Positions 1 through 9,300 of a DNA stretch of 64,000 bases are shown piece after piece (the stretch's first letter is position 1; each line of letters opens with the position of its first letter). The notes beneath the pieces are model-generated. The model saw only the letters and a list, made by a program, of their open reading frames with translations, was not told the DNA's origin and made no database searches. Both the position numbers and the translations under genes were made by a program. This DNA is from an uncultured Alphaproteobacteria bacterium (GTDB lineage: Bacteria > Pseudomonadota > Alphaproteobacteria > HIMB59 > GCA-002718135). The stretch is taken from assembly GCA_902577945.1 (NCBI GenBank), contig CACHBB010000004.1, positions 1 to 64,000 on the forward strand, given 5' to 3'.

Positions 1-252
1 AGTACTATAAATTTCACTATTAATTTTTGCATCGTTTAGAATATTAACTATTCTTTTGCACTTAGATTTATCTCCATCTAAAATATGAACTACTGCGTTA
101 ATTCTAATATCTCTTACGATCGGTATTTCTCCAAAACCAAAATATTGCATTCCACACATACAAACTCTTTTTTCAACATCACAAGTTCCAGCATTTGATA
201 TGTTAAAAAAGCTCAAGGATAACAAAATAATCGAAAAATATAAAATTTTCAT
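1..252 (-). CDS. Small secreted cysteine-containing protein, truncated by left edge
   Basis: Reading the minus strand from an ATG at 252 gives 84 in-frame codons without a stop up to base 1, so the C-terminus lies outside the window. The first ~21 residues (MKILYFSIILLSLSFFNISNA) form a typical signal peptide: one lysine, a hydrophobic stretch and a small residue at the predicted cut. The mature part begins GTCDVEKRVCMCG and carries four cysteines (three near the N-terminus), which suggests disulfides in the periplasm. I do not recognise a family. The gene is transcribed away from the left edge of the recombinase gene, on the same strand and 50 bases downstream of its stop. Confidence 0.7.
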   Translation of the reverse strand, partial: MKILYFSIILLSLSFFNISNAGTCDVEKRVCMCGMQYFGFGEIPIVRDIRINAVVHILDGDKSKCKRIVNILNDAKINSEIYST

Positions 253-302
253 ATTTTTTTTATAAATATTATTAATTTTAAGGAAATATTAAAATTTAAT
301 AG

Positions 303-1370
303 TTATATTTTCTTAGCTACACTGATTTCTTTTATATCTGTAATTTTTGTATATCTATCTATCATCTGAGTAGTTTTATGTCCGCTCATTTTCATAATTT
401 CATGAGTTGGAACTCCATTCATTCTTGCTTGAGTTATAGATCCAATTCTTAAACTATGGCCTGATATTTTATCACATTCACTTAATCCAGCTTCTTTAGC
501 TCTTTTTTTTAAAATTAAAACAAAGCTTGTATCAGTTAAACTAATTTTTTTATTATTCTCATTAAGCTCATATTTTCGAATTGAATTAGCTTTATCAATA
601 CGATAGAAAAGGGGACCTGAGTTTACCATTGATATCTCTAGCCAATGATTTAGCGCTCTAACTGGACAATATAAAGCTTCTTCATCACTTTTTTTCTGTA
701 AATAAATTACCCTACCTTCACCTTTTTGATCAGTTTTAGAAAATGGTATCATTATTTGAATTCCTTCATTGTCATATTTTAGATGTTCATATTTCATGCC
801 TAGTAACTCTGATCTTCTACAAAAACTAAAATAACCTACTAAAATTAATGCTTTATCCCTTATATTTTTATAATCATCTGAATTATTAGGTATCAAATCT
901 ATTATCTGCTCAATATCTTTTCTAAGTAATTCCTTTGCTTGTCCTGCTTTATTATTTTTTTCATCTCTTACAATAGCGCTTATAGTTTCTGAAATGGCTG
1001 GGTTTTTTCTATCAAATTGAAATCCACCTAATCTATATTTATACGTTATTGAGGCTAATATTCTTTGTATTGTAGAAGCTTTATAAGCTGATGAAGAGTA
1101 GGGGTTATTATTTATATTTTCTCTTCCTGGTATATTGCTCAATCCTTTTAGAACTTTAGCTTCAGGATCTTCGTGTAACCAATGCATGTAGTTTGCAACA
1201 AGTGAATAAGCGCTATCTAAATCATCGACGTCTAGAGGTTCACATTTGTAATTATTTTTACAGTAATCTATAAATTTTAACCAATCTCCATTATATTTAT
1301 CTTTAGTGTTCTTGGCTTTAGATTTCTCTCTAAGTTTACTTACATTATCATTTATTGATATTTTAACCAT
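303..1370 (-). CDS. Tyrosine recombinase / phage-type integrase
   Basis: 355 residues, the usual length for the family. An N-terminal SAM-like core-binding domain (about residues 10-140) precedes the catalytic domain (about 150-350). Catalytic residues are visible in order: Arg185 in CRRSEL, a likely beta-hairpin Lys near 212-216, His305-x-x-Arg308 in GHSLRIG, His331 in SGHKTTQ and the nucleophile Tyr340 in DRYTKI. All family signature residues are present, so the enzyme is probably active in strand exchange. It is not an obvious XerC/XerD because it lies alone, outside the usual neighbourhood. Nine bases upstream of the ATG is a perfect 9-6-9 inverted repeat that could be its operator or core site. 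No tRNA or attL/attR pair is visible nearby, so its element, if any, is not delimited here. Confidence 0.9.
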   Translation of the reverse strand: MVKISINDNVSKLREKSKAKNTKDKYNGDWLKFIDYCKNNYKCEPLDVDDLDSAYSLVANYMHWLHEDPEAKVLKGLSNIPGRENINNNPYSSSAYKASTIQRILASITYKYRLGGFQFDRKNPAISETISAIVRDEKNNKAGQAKELLRKDIEQIIDLIPNNSDDYKNIRDKALILVGYFSFCRRSELLGMKYEHLKYDNEGIQIMIPFSKTDQKGEGRVIYLQKKSDEEALYCPVRALNHWLEISMVNSGPLFYRIDKANSIRKYELNENNKKISLTDTSFVLILKKRAKEAGLSECDKISGHSLRIGSITQARMNGVPTHEIMKMSGHKTTQMIDRYTKITDIKEISVAKKI

Positions 1371-1378
1371 TATATATA

Positions 1379-1402
1379 TTACGATAATTACAGTTATCGT
1401 AA
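1379..1402. promoter_or_regulatory. Perfect inverted repeat upstream of the recombinase gene
   Basis: The arms TTACGATAA (1379-1387) and TTATCGTAA (1394-1402) are exact reverse complements separated by the six bases TTACAG. The element ends 9 bases upstream of the recombinase start codon at 1370. Two arms around a 6-base centre is the geometry of tyrosine-recombinase core sites such as dif (11-6-11), but an autoregulatory operator is equally compatible. The symmetry stops abruptly: bases outside the arms do not pair. Confidence 0.6.
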
Positions 1403-1495
1403 ATAATAGTCAAGAAGAAATAATAATATATATAAATCAATATTTTAAATATATAAATTAATATCATTTATAATATCATAAACTAGATATAGATT

Positions 1496-1531
1496 TTCAC
1501 GTGTAATAAAATACTGTATATAGTGTATAAA
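1496..1531 (+). promoter_or_regulatory. Candidate promoter giving a leaderless sirtuin mRNA
   Basis: TTCACG (1496-1501), a 17-base spacer, then TATAGT (1519-1524) resembles a sigma70-type promoter. The ATG at 1532 lies 7 bases after the -10 box, where transcription would be expected to start, and there is no Shine-Dalgarno sequence. Match to consensus is partial, so this is a candidate only. Confidence 0.35.
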
Positions 1532-2257
1532 ATGGAACAATTACCGCAGATTTCAGCTGATTCCCAGATCTTTGTATTAACGGGTGCTGGTATAAGTAAA
1601 GAGTCTGGAATTGAAACATTTAGAGACTCAGATGGTTTATGGAATAATCACAGGATTGAAGATGTTGCTAGTCCGGAAGGATTCTATAGAAACCCTACTC
1701 TTGTCTACGATTTTTATAATAAACGTCGAAAAGAACTAAATTCAGGAATAAAGCCAAATAGGGCTCATATTTTACTACATGAATTAGAAAAAACATATAA
1801 AATTCATATAGTTACACAAAATATCGATAATTTACATGAAATTGGAGGATCATCATCAATTATTCATATGCATGGTGAACTCAATAAAGCTAGATGTATC
1901 ATGAATGAAAACCATGTATTTGATTGGTTAGAGGACCTAAATGAGACTCACAAATGTCCTGAATGTGGATCTCAAATGAGGCCTCATATTGTGTGGTTTG
2001 GTGAAATGCCAATGCAAATGGATGAAATTCATGATTTAGCAGAGCAATCTAGTCTATTTGTTTCAATAGGTACTTCTGGACAAGTCTACCCTGCTGCTGG
2101 TTTTGTTACGATGTTTAGAGATATGCGTAAACCAACAGTTGAATTAAATCTGGAACCATCAAGTAATCAAGAACAATTTGATTTTGCTATTCATAAACCT
2201 GCTACAGTTGCGGTTGAAGAATTTAAAAATTTACTTTTAAGCAATATAAAAAACTAA
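1532..2257 (+). CDS. cobB: NAD-dependent protein deacylase, Sir2 family (CobB type)
   Basis: About 241 residues from the ATG at 1532. An in-frame GTG at 1523 would add three residues, but it falls in the probable -10 region. Sirtuins remove acyl groups from lysines using NAD+. Rossmann and catalytic motifs are present: GAGISKESGIETFRD, QNIDNLH and HMHG with the catalytic His. The zinc site has one Cys in ARCIM followed by CPEC, the same reduced pattern as E. coli CobB, followed by RPHIVWFGE. The FYNKRR motif supplies the Tyr and Arg that bind acidic acyl groups in class III sirtuins (SIRT5/CobB), predicting desuccinylase as well as deacetylase activity. Divergent from the recombinase; probably monocistronic. 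Confidence 0.93.
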   Translation: MEQLPQISADSQIFVLTGAGISKESGIETFRDSDGLWNNHRIEDVASPEGFYRNPTLVYDFYNKRRKELNSGIKPNRAHILLHELEKTYKIHIVTQNIDNLHEIGGSSSIIHMHGELNKARCIMNENHVFDWLEDLNETHKCPECGSQMRPHIVWFGEMPMQMDEIHDLAEQSSLFVSIGTSGQVYPAAGFVTMFRDMRKPTVELNLEPSSNQEQFDFAIHKPATVAVEEFKNLLLSNIKN

Positions 2258-2340
2258 TTTATTCACGTTATTAAATTTTTTTTAACAAAAAAATTTTTCT
2301 AGAACTTTCTTTATAAAGAATCATTCGCATTAATGTTGTT

Positions 2341-2796
2341 ATGACAAAAATACGTCCTGATTACACTAAAGCGCGTAATTATTATATTAAAGGAGAGGGA
2401 AATGAGTACCCTACTCTTCAAGATATCGCTACTGAATTTAATTATTCTTTATCAACACTAAGAAAACAAGCAGCAAATGAAGGCTGGCTTTCAAAAAGAA
2501 AAGAAAGAATTGATCTTAAAGAAACAATTAAAATGAGAAAAGATTTTATGGGAAAAGCTTCTAAACTTACCAATGTTTCTTTTAATGCAATAAGTGCCGC
2601 AGAATATATAATCAATAAAATTCAAGAAGAGCAAAAGCAAATTGAATTAGGACATAAAAGTTTTGATGTTCACATTGCTACTAAGCAAATTTGGGCTTTA
2701 AATAATGCAATGAAACTTGTTGAAAGAGGTCAACAAACACTTGATGAAATTGAAAATGGCCACATGTCCCCTCTTGAAGATTTTACTTTTTTATAA
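2341..2796 (+). CDS. HTH protein resembling phage terminase small subunits
   Basis: 151 residues. Residues ~22-52 (YPTLQDIATEFNYSLSTLRK...GWLSKRKE) look like the DNA-binding helix-turn-helix found at the N-terminus of small-terminase-like and phage-associated proteins. The remainder is charged and mostly helical (for example INKIQEEQKQIE), consistent with oligomerisation. No large terminase, portal or capsid gene is present, so a phage role cannot be claimed; it may be a domesticated DNA-binding protein. Its proximity to the recombinase is compatible with a remnant of an integrated element, but that is inference. No Shine-Dalgarno is visible. Confidence 0.5.
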   Translation: MTKIRPDYTKARNYYIKGEGNEYPTLQDIATEFNYSLSTLRKQAANEGWLSKRKERIDLKETIKMRKDFMGKASKLTNVSFNAISAAEYIINKIQEEQKQIELGHKSFDVHIATKQIWALNNAMKLVERGQQTLDEIENGHMSPLEDFTFL

Positions 2797-2839
2797 AACC
2801 TTATCTTTACATCATAATAAGCTGAACTAATTTAAAACT

Positions 2840-3385
2840 ATGCACAAAATAGTTTTTCTATTTATTTTCTTATTTTCTAGCAGTCTTTTCTCTGCTGCAT
2901 CTCCTCCATCAGAGGAAGAAAGTTCCCCTCCATCAAATAATAATTCAAGTAGTAATACTGCTGAAGATAATAGTTCTACTTCAGGTCCATCAGCTAATAT
3001 TAATATTTCTAGAGATGATCATTTATTTATTTTGTACAAAAAATCGTATGACCTTGTGTATGAAAAAAAATACACAAAAGCTATTAAGTTACTCGAAAAA
3101 GTTATTAAACGAAAAGATTTAAATGAAAGAACAGCCGATTTTTATAATCTACTTGGATATTCTTACCGTAAACAAAGTAATCCTGATTTAGATAAATCGT
3201 ATTCTTTTTATATGATTGCCCTTGAAGCAGATCCAAATCACATCCCTACTCTTGAATACTTATCAGAATTATACGTTACACTTGGTAATGAAAACAAATC
3301 AAAAGAATTATTAGAAAAGATACAATATTTAGATAATAATAATTCTTCTAAATATCCAAAAGTAGAAAAAAAATTAGATTATTAA
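2840..3385 (+). CDS. Secreted tetratricopeptide-repeat protein
   Basis: 181 residues with a signal peptide (MHKIVFLFIFLFSSSLFSA). A Ser/Pro/Asn/Glu-rich low-complexity linker (about 20-57) is followed by two to three TPR-like helical hairpins (about 58-165), recognisable by the patterns YTKAIKLLEKVI, YNLLGYSYRKQ, YSFYMIALEADPNH and LSELYVTLGN. TPRs bind proteins, so this is probably a periplasmic or envelope adaptor; no partner is known. It converges with the giant repeat-protease gene, whose stop lies 1 base away, so co-function is possible but unproven. Confidence 0.7.
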   Translation: MHKIVFLFIFLFSSSLFSAASPPSEEESSPPSNNNSSSNTAEDNSSTSGPSANINISRDDHLFILYKKSYDLVYEKKYTKAIKLLEKVIKRKDLNERTADFYNLLGYSYRKQSNPDLDKSYSFYMIALEADPNHIPTLEYLSELYVTLGNENKSKELLEKIQYLDNNNSSKYPKVEKKLDY

Positions 3386-3386
3386 A

Positions 3387-6300
3387 TTACCACTTATATT
3401 GGCCAGTTAAACTCATTCTAATACCAGAATCATTTCCTTCAACGTGATTGTAATCATTAATTTGACTAAGGTTGATGCCAATATCAACATTATTACTAAA
3501 TGATTGCGTATAATTAATACTCATATCTAATTGTCTTCCTGAGCTTTCTAAATCTATTTCTTTATATGCATAAGGAATATTTCCATCAAGATCTGCTAAT
3601 CCAGGAATACGAACTTTTAAGGCACCACTTTCAATTCTATTTGGCTGACTAACCGAGAATGATAACTTGTTTTGTTTACCTTGAAGGTTATGCAATGAAA
3701 TAGATGCGTTTAAACTTGAACTAATAACATTAGTTGTTCCTTCTATTAAACTATGATTTGCATTATCCATTCTTGATTGACCAAGTGTCCCAGAGAAACT
3801 TAAAGATAAATTATCAATTCTTTTTCCTAAATTCATACCAGTAAATAAAGAATTAGGATTTGCATTGCGATATCCTAATGCTCCTTTTCCTTCTGAGAAT
3901 AAGAATGTATCTTTTTCATCTAGCGTTCCAATCAGGAATTCAACTTTTGTATTTTCATCTGTATCTAATTCAAAGGAAGCAGCTAAAGTTTCTGTTTTTA
4001 ATTCATTATCTAATTCCTCACCTTTATATTCAGAGTTATGATATCCTAATACTGCTTTAATATTTCCTATTGTGTATTCACTATTCACACCAAGACCATT
4101 TGTTTTACCAACAAATGGATTACGTTGCGGTCCAAAATAAAAATTATTTCCATTATTAAAGCTAGCAAATTTTTGTATTGCTGCATTTGGCGACTCAAGA
4201 GTAATATATGCAGTTTTTTCTTCATCCGTTGTATATGATAATGCGTTAGCTGCATTAAATTCACTTTCAAATTGTGTGTTATCTTTTATCTGACCAAGTT
4301 TAGCTAAATCTTTATTAATATTATAGGCCGGTGGTTTTTGAATTGTCTTTTCATCATTTAGAAGAGAAGACATATTAAATTTAAATCCACCATTTAATCC
4401 ATCATAGAAGTATCCAGTTTCATTTGAAAGTCCTTCACTTATTGCATCTCCCATTAAACCAGGTACTGATAATGTTGTTGCGGCAACATCATATCTAGTT
4501 TCTGATAAATATGTTTGATCGTTATTTCCATTATTTTGACCTACGTGATTTGTGTTACCTGTAGTTATAGAGGCAGGATTGGCATTAGATGTAATTGGAG
4601 ACATTGCTGCCATGAAATCAGGTAGTCCATGACCCCATGTATTATGATATCCGTGTTTAATGCTAGCTCCATGTGTTGTAAATGTAGTATTACCAGCAGG
4701 AGTGAACCAACCATTATTTGCTGAAGCTAAAATTCTATCTACGATTTGCTCTGGTGTATGATTAGGAAATGCCTGTTTAACTAATGCAACTCCACCTGCT
4801 ACCATTGGCGCTGTATAAGACGATCCCCCAACTTGCAAAGTTGCATAATATGAAGTTCCAGTAGATTCATCATAATAAGTTTGATGATTTGTTGCATAAC
4901 TATCTGCTGTGAGGCAAAACTCTCGTGCTTTACCACAAGGATTTCCATAGAGAGTAAACTCAGATTCAGTAATACCAGACATATCTGTGCCAGTAAAATC
5001 TGCCCAAATAACTGACAACCAAGCATCGGATAAATCTTCTAAAGAATTACCTAAATTATCAGTACCACCATTGTACCAATATGGTAACGCAGCTAACCAG
5101 GAAGCGTCACTATCTGTGCTATAATTTCCATTCGCAAAAACAATTACACCAGATTGCTGAAAATTATCTAAAGCAGTTACGTATGTCTGCCAATCACTAG
5201 TTTGTGCTGCTGGAACACTTGCATTACCACTAAAGTTATATCCAGCAATTTGATCCATTGTAAACGATGCTTTATTATTGTCATACAAGGTTTGAAACTC
5301 TGTAGCGTCTTTCATAGATGTAGAAGTATCTTTTTGACCCCAACTATTATTTGAAGCGATCGCACTGTAACCTCTTGCAGCATCTAGATCTGCTGCAAAG
5401 TCATCACCATCATAAGTTCCTTGTGTATCGGGTATTGATGAAAGTACTAAATCAGCATCTGGTGCAACGCCAGAAAATAAACTTGATGTACCTGCAGTAT
5501 TATCTCCAGCAGCAAATGTTGCAACAGCGTTACAATGATAATCTGTTGCAGTATCATTTTGGAATGTACTTTCACCTGAACCTCCATCATCAAGGTTATA
5601 AATTGTTTTATTATTAAAAACGGGTACGTTAGTATTGCAGTTAAAATCAGCTATATGAATTGTTTGACCAACACCAGTTAAATAATTTGATCCATCTGTC
5701 ATAGCTTGAACCTCATTTATTCTCATTTGAGTATATGGATGCACAGAACTTCCAACAAGATGAGTATCAATATTTGAATATTGAGCATCAGATGCAACAC
5801 TCGAACTTGTTACTGAATCAGACCCACTATCTGCAAATGCAGTAGCTGTTCTTAATGCATATTCTGTTATCGTGATGGAAACAGAGGTTGTTCCTGAAGT
5901 AGAAGAGTCAGCTCCTGAAACACTTGAAATAGATATCGTTGCTGTCTCTGATCCTTCATTAACTGTATCTTCAGTTGGATTAAATGTTGCCGTACCTGTT
6001 GTAGCTCCAGCACTAATAGTTATGTTTGAAATTTCAGCATAATCACTTGTTTCTGTTGCTGTACCACTTGTTCCTATTACAACAGTTATGTCTTCATCCG
6101 CTACTTGTGTTGAGGTTGCTGTTAAGGTTATATTAGATCCATTATCATAAACACTTGTACTACTGGTACTCAACGATACTGTTGGTGCAGATTCATTTTC
6201 TGTAATAGTAATAGTTTGTGTTTGAGTTCCATCTTCTAGTACTCCTGATTTACCAGAAACAGTATTTATACTAACTGTAACAGCTTCATTACCTTCATAT

Positions 6301-9300
6301 ACTGAGTCGTCCTCTGGAGTAAAATTAACTGTTCCCGTTGTGCTAAGAGCAGAAATAGTAATATTATCCACACTACCACTTCCATCTGTAAAATCTGTTC
6401 CTTCTGTTGCACCGGAGAACGAAAGATCAACAGTAATATTTTCATCTGTTGCTCCACTTAAGGTTGCGGTCATAACGACAGAAGAGCCTGAATTTTCGGC
6501 TATACTTGAAGAAGCAACACTTAATGCTACAGTAGGAGCACTATCATCTTCAGTAATAGTAAAGGTACCTGTTTCATCACCGCTATTAATTGTTGCATTA
6601 CTTGGACTCGATAAAGTCATCGTAACAGTTTCATTACCTTCATAAACATTATCTTGAATAACTGTTACAGGAATATTTCCTGTTGTAGCACCAGCGCTTA
6701 TTGTTAACGTTCCATCTGTTGCCGTGTAATCACTACCAGCTGTCGCTGTTCCATTAGATGAATCATAATCAACTGTCACATCTTTGCCCGAAGCTGCTGA
6801 TAGAGTTACTGTCATGTTTGTTGATGTACTGCTTTCATTTGTTGATGAAGGACTGTTAATAGATAATGTAGGAGCACTATCATTATCTGTAATTGTTAAG
6901 GTTCCAGTTCCACCTGTGATTGTACCACTTGAAGGGTTACTCAGGGTAATTGTTACTGTTTCATTATTTTCATCTAATGTGTCGTTTGTTATTGCTACTG
7001 TAAATGTTTTAGAAGTGTCCCCAGCACTAAATGTTAATGTACCATTTGTAGTTGTGTAATCTGAACCTGCTGTTGCTGTACCAGCAGATGTTGCATATTG
7101 TATTGTCTGGGAGGAAGAATATGCACTGCTCAAAGCCACCGTAATAGTGGCATTACCAACATCTTCTGCAACAGTAACATCTGCTACTGAGAAATTACCA
7201 CTGTCATCATCAGTTATAGTTATAGTAACAGATTGATTACCATCCTCAGTGGCACTTCCCCCAGATACTGTATCAATTGCAATCGTAGCTGTTTCATTTC
7301 CTTCAACAGTTGAATCATTAGTTGGTGTAAAATTAGCTGTCGTTGTCGTCGATCCAGCACTTATTGTCATATCATCTATTGTACCACTACCATCCGTATA
7401 ATCAGTTCCCTCTGTTGCGGTACCGCTTGTGCTTAAGGCAACAGTTACATCAGCTGTTGTTGCAACTGATAAGGTAGCTGTTAATGTAAGTGAAGTACCA
7501 GCATTCTCGGCAATAGAAGTATCACTAGTAGTAAGAGTTACTGTTGGTGCTGAGTCACCATCTGTTATTGTAATGGTTATTGATTGCGTTCCACTTTCTG
7601 TTGCGCCTCCCCCTGATACATTTGACATACTTACAACAAGAGTTTCATTTCCTTCATAAAGAGAGTCAGCTGTTGGATCAAAACTATAACTCGCTTGAGT
7701 ATTACCAGCATTAATAGTGATATCACCAGATGCTAAATAATCACTGGAATAATCTGCTGAACTTGCCGTTCCACCCAAAGTGACACTTACTGTAACTGTC
7801 TGAAACGTAGCTCCAGACAGTATAGCTGTTATACAGCTTGCTCCCGCACTTTCAGAGACAGTTGATGAAATAGAATTTGTATTACTACAATTGTTTAAGG
7901 TCATAGTAACTGTTGGTGCACTCTCATCATCTGTTATTGTTATGGTAACTTCTTGCGGTGTACTATTTTCTGCTACTCCTGTTTTTCCTGATACACTATT
8001 TATAGCAATTACCGCTGTTTCATTAGACGTTGCATCATAGATACTATCATTTGTTGGAGTAAACGAAACAGTTCCTGTTGTTGCACCAGCACTAATAGTA
8101 ATATCAGAAAGATTACCATAATCTGTTCCTTCAGTCGCTGTTCCCGAAGTATCTAAAGTAACTGTAATGGCAGAGTCTGTTGTACCACTTAAAGTTGCCG
8201 TCAATGTTAAAGAAGATCCTGCATTCTCAGCAATACTTGTAGCACTTACTGCCAAAGTAACAGTTGGTGCACTTTCGTCATCTGTTATTGTTATAGTAAC
8301 TTCTTGCGGAGTACTATTTTCTGCTACTCCTGTTTTTCCTGATACACCGTTTATAGCAATTATGGCTGTCTCATTACCTTCGTAAACAGAATCATTAGTT
8401 GGGTCAAATGTAACAGTTCCTGTCGTTGCACCAGCACTAATAGTAATATCATCAAGATTTGATGTACCACCATCATCAGAATAATCAGTTCCCTCTGTTG
8501 ATGTACCTGAAGTATCAAGGGCAACAGTAATATCTTCATCTGTTGTTCCACTTAATGTTGCTGTTAGAGTAATAGTTGAACCAGAATTTTCAGCTATTGA
8601 TGATGCGTCTACGGCTAAAGAAACTACAGGCGCAGATTCATCTTCAGTGATTGTTACAGTGACAGATTGAGAACCACTTTCAGTTGCACTACCTCCTGAC
8701 ACACCTGAAATAGATATGCCGGCTGTTTCATCTCCTTCATACACATTATCATTTGTTGGATCTACTGCTGCCGTTCCTGTTGTAGAACCAGCACTTATTG
8801 TAATATCTGAAACCGTTGCAAAGTCAGTGCCTTCTGTACCTGTTCCCCCTGTACCATCAATAGTAACCGTTACGTCTTGAAATGTTGCATTCGATAACGT
8901 TGCAGTAATTGCAACAGTACTAGAAGAATCTTCATCTATAGCATCTGCACCTTTTGATAATGTAACTGTTGGAGCGCTTTCATCATCCGTAATTGTTATT
9001 GTTACATTTTGTGTTCCATCTTCAGTGGCGCTACCACCAGACACACCACTGATATCTATTGTTGCTGTCTCATTTGAAGTTGCATCATAGATACTATCAT
9101 CTGTTGGAGTAAAATTAACGGTTCCTGTTGTCGAGCCAGCAGAAATTACAATATCATCAATTGATCCACTTCCATCGGTGTAATCCGTTCCCTCAGTTGC
9201 TGTGCCAGAAGTTGATAGAGCAACAGTGACATCAGCAGTTGTTGCTACAGATAGAGTTGCAGTTAGTGTTAACGATGAACCAGCATTCTCTGCAATGGAT

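Noticed and set aside
1523-1531. GTG start for the sirtuin gene
   Set aside because: It adds only three residues and overlaps the probable -10 box; ATG at 1532 fits better.
2341-2796. Prophage based on the terminase-like HTH protein and integrase
   Set aside because: No large terminase, portal, capsid, tail or att pair is visible.
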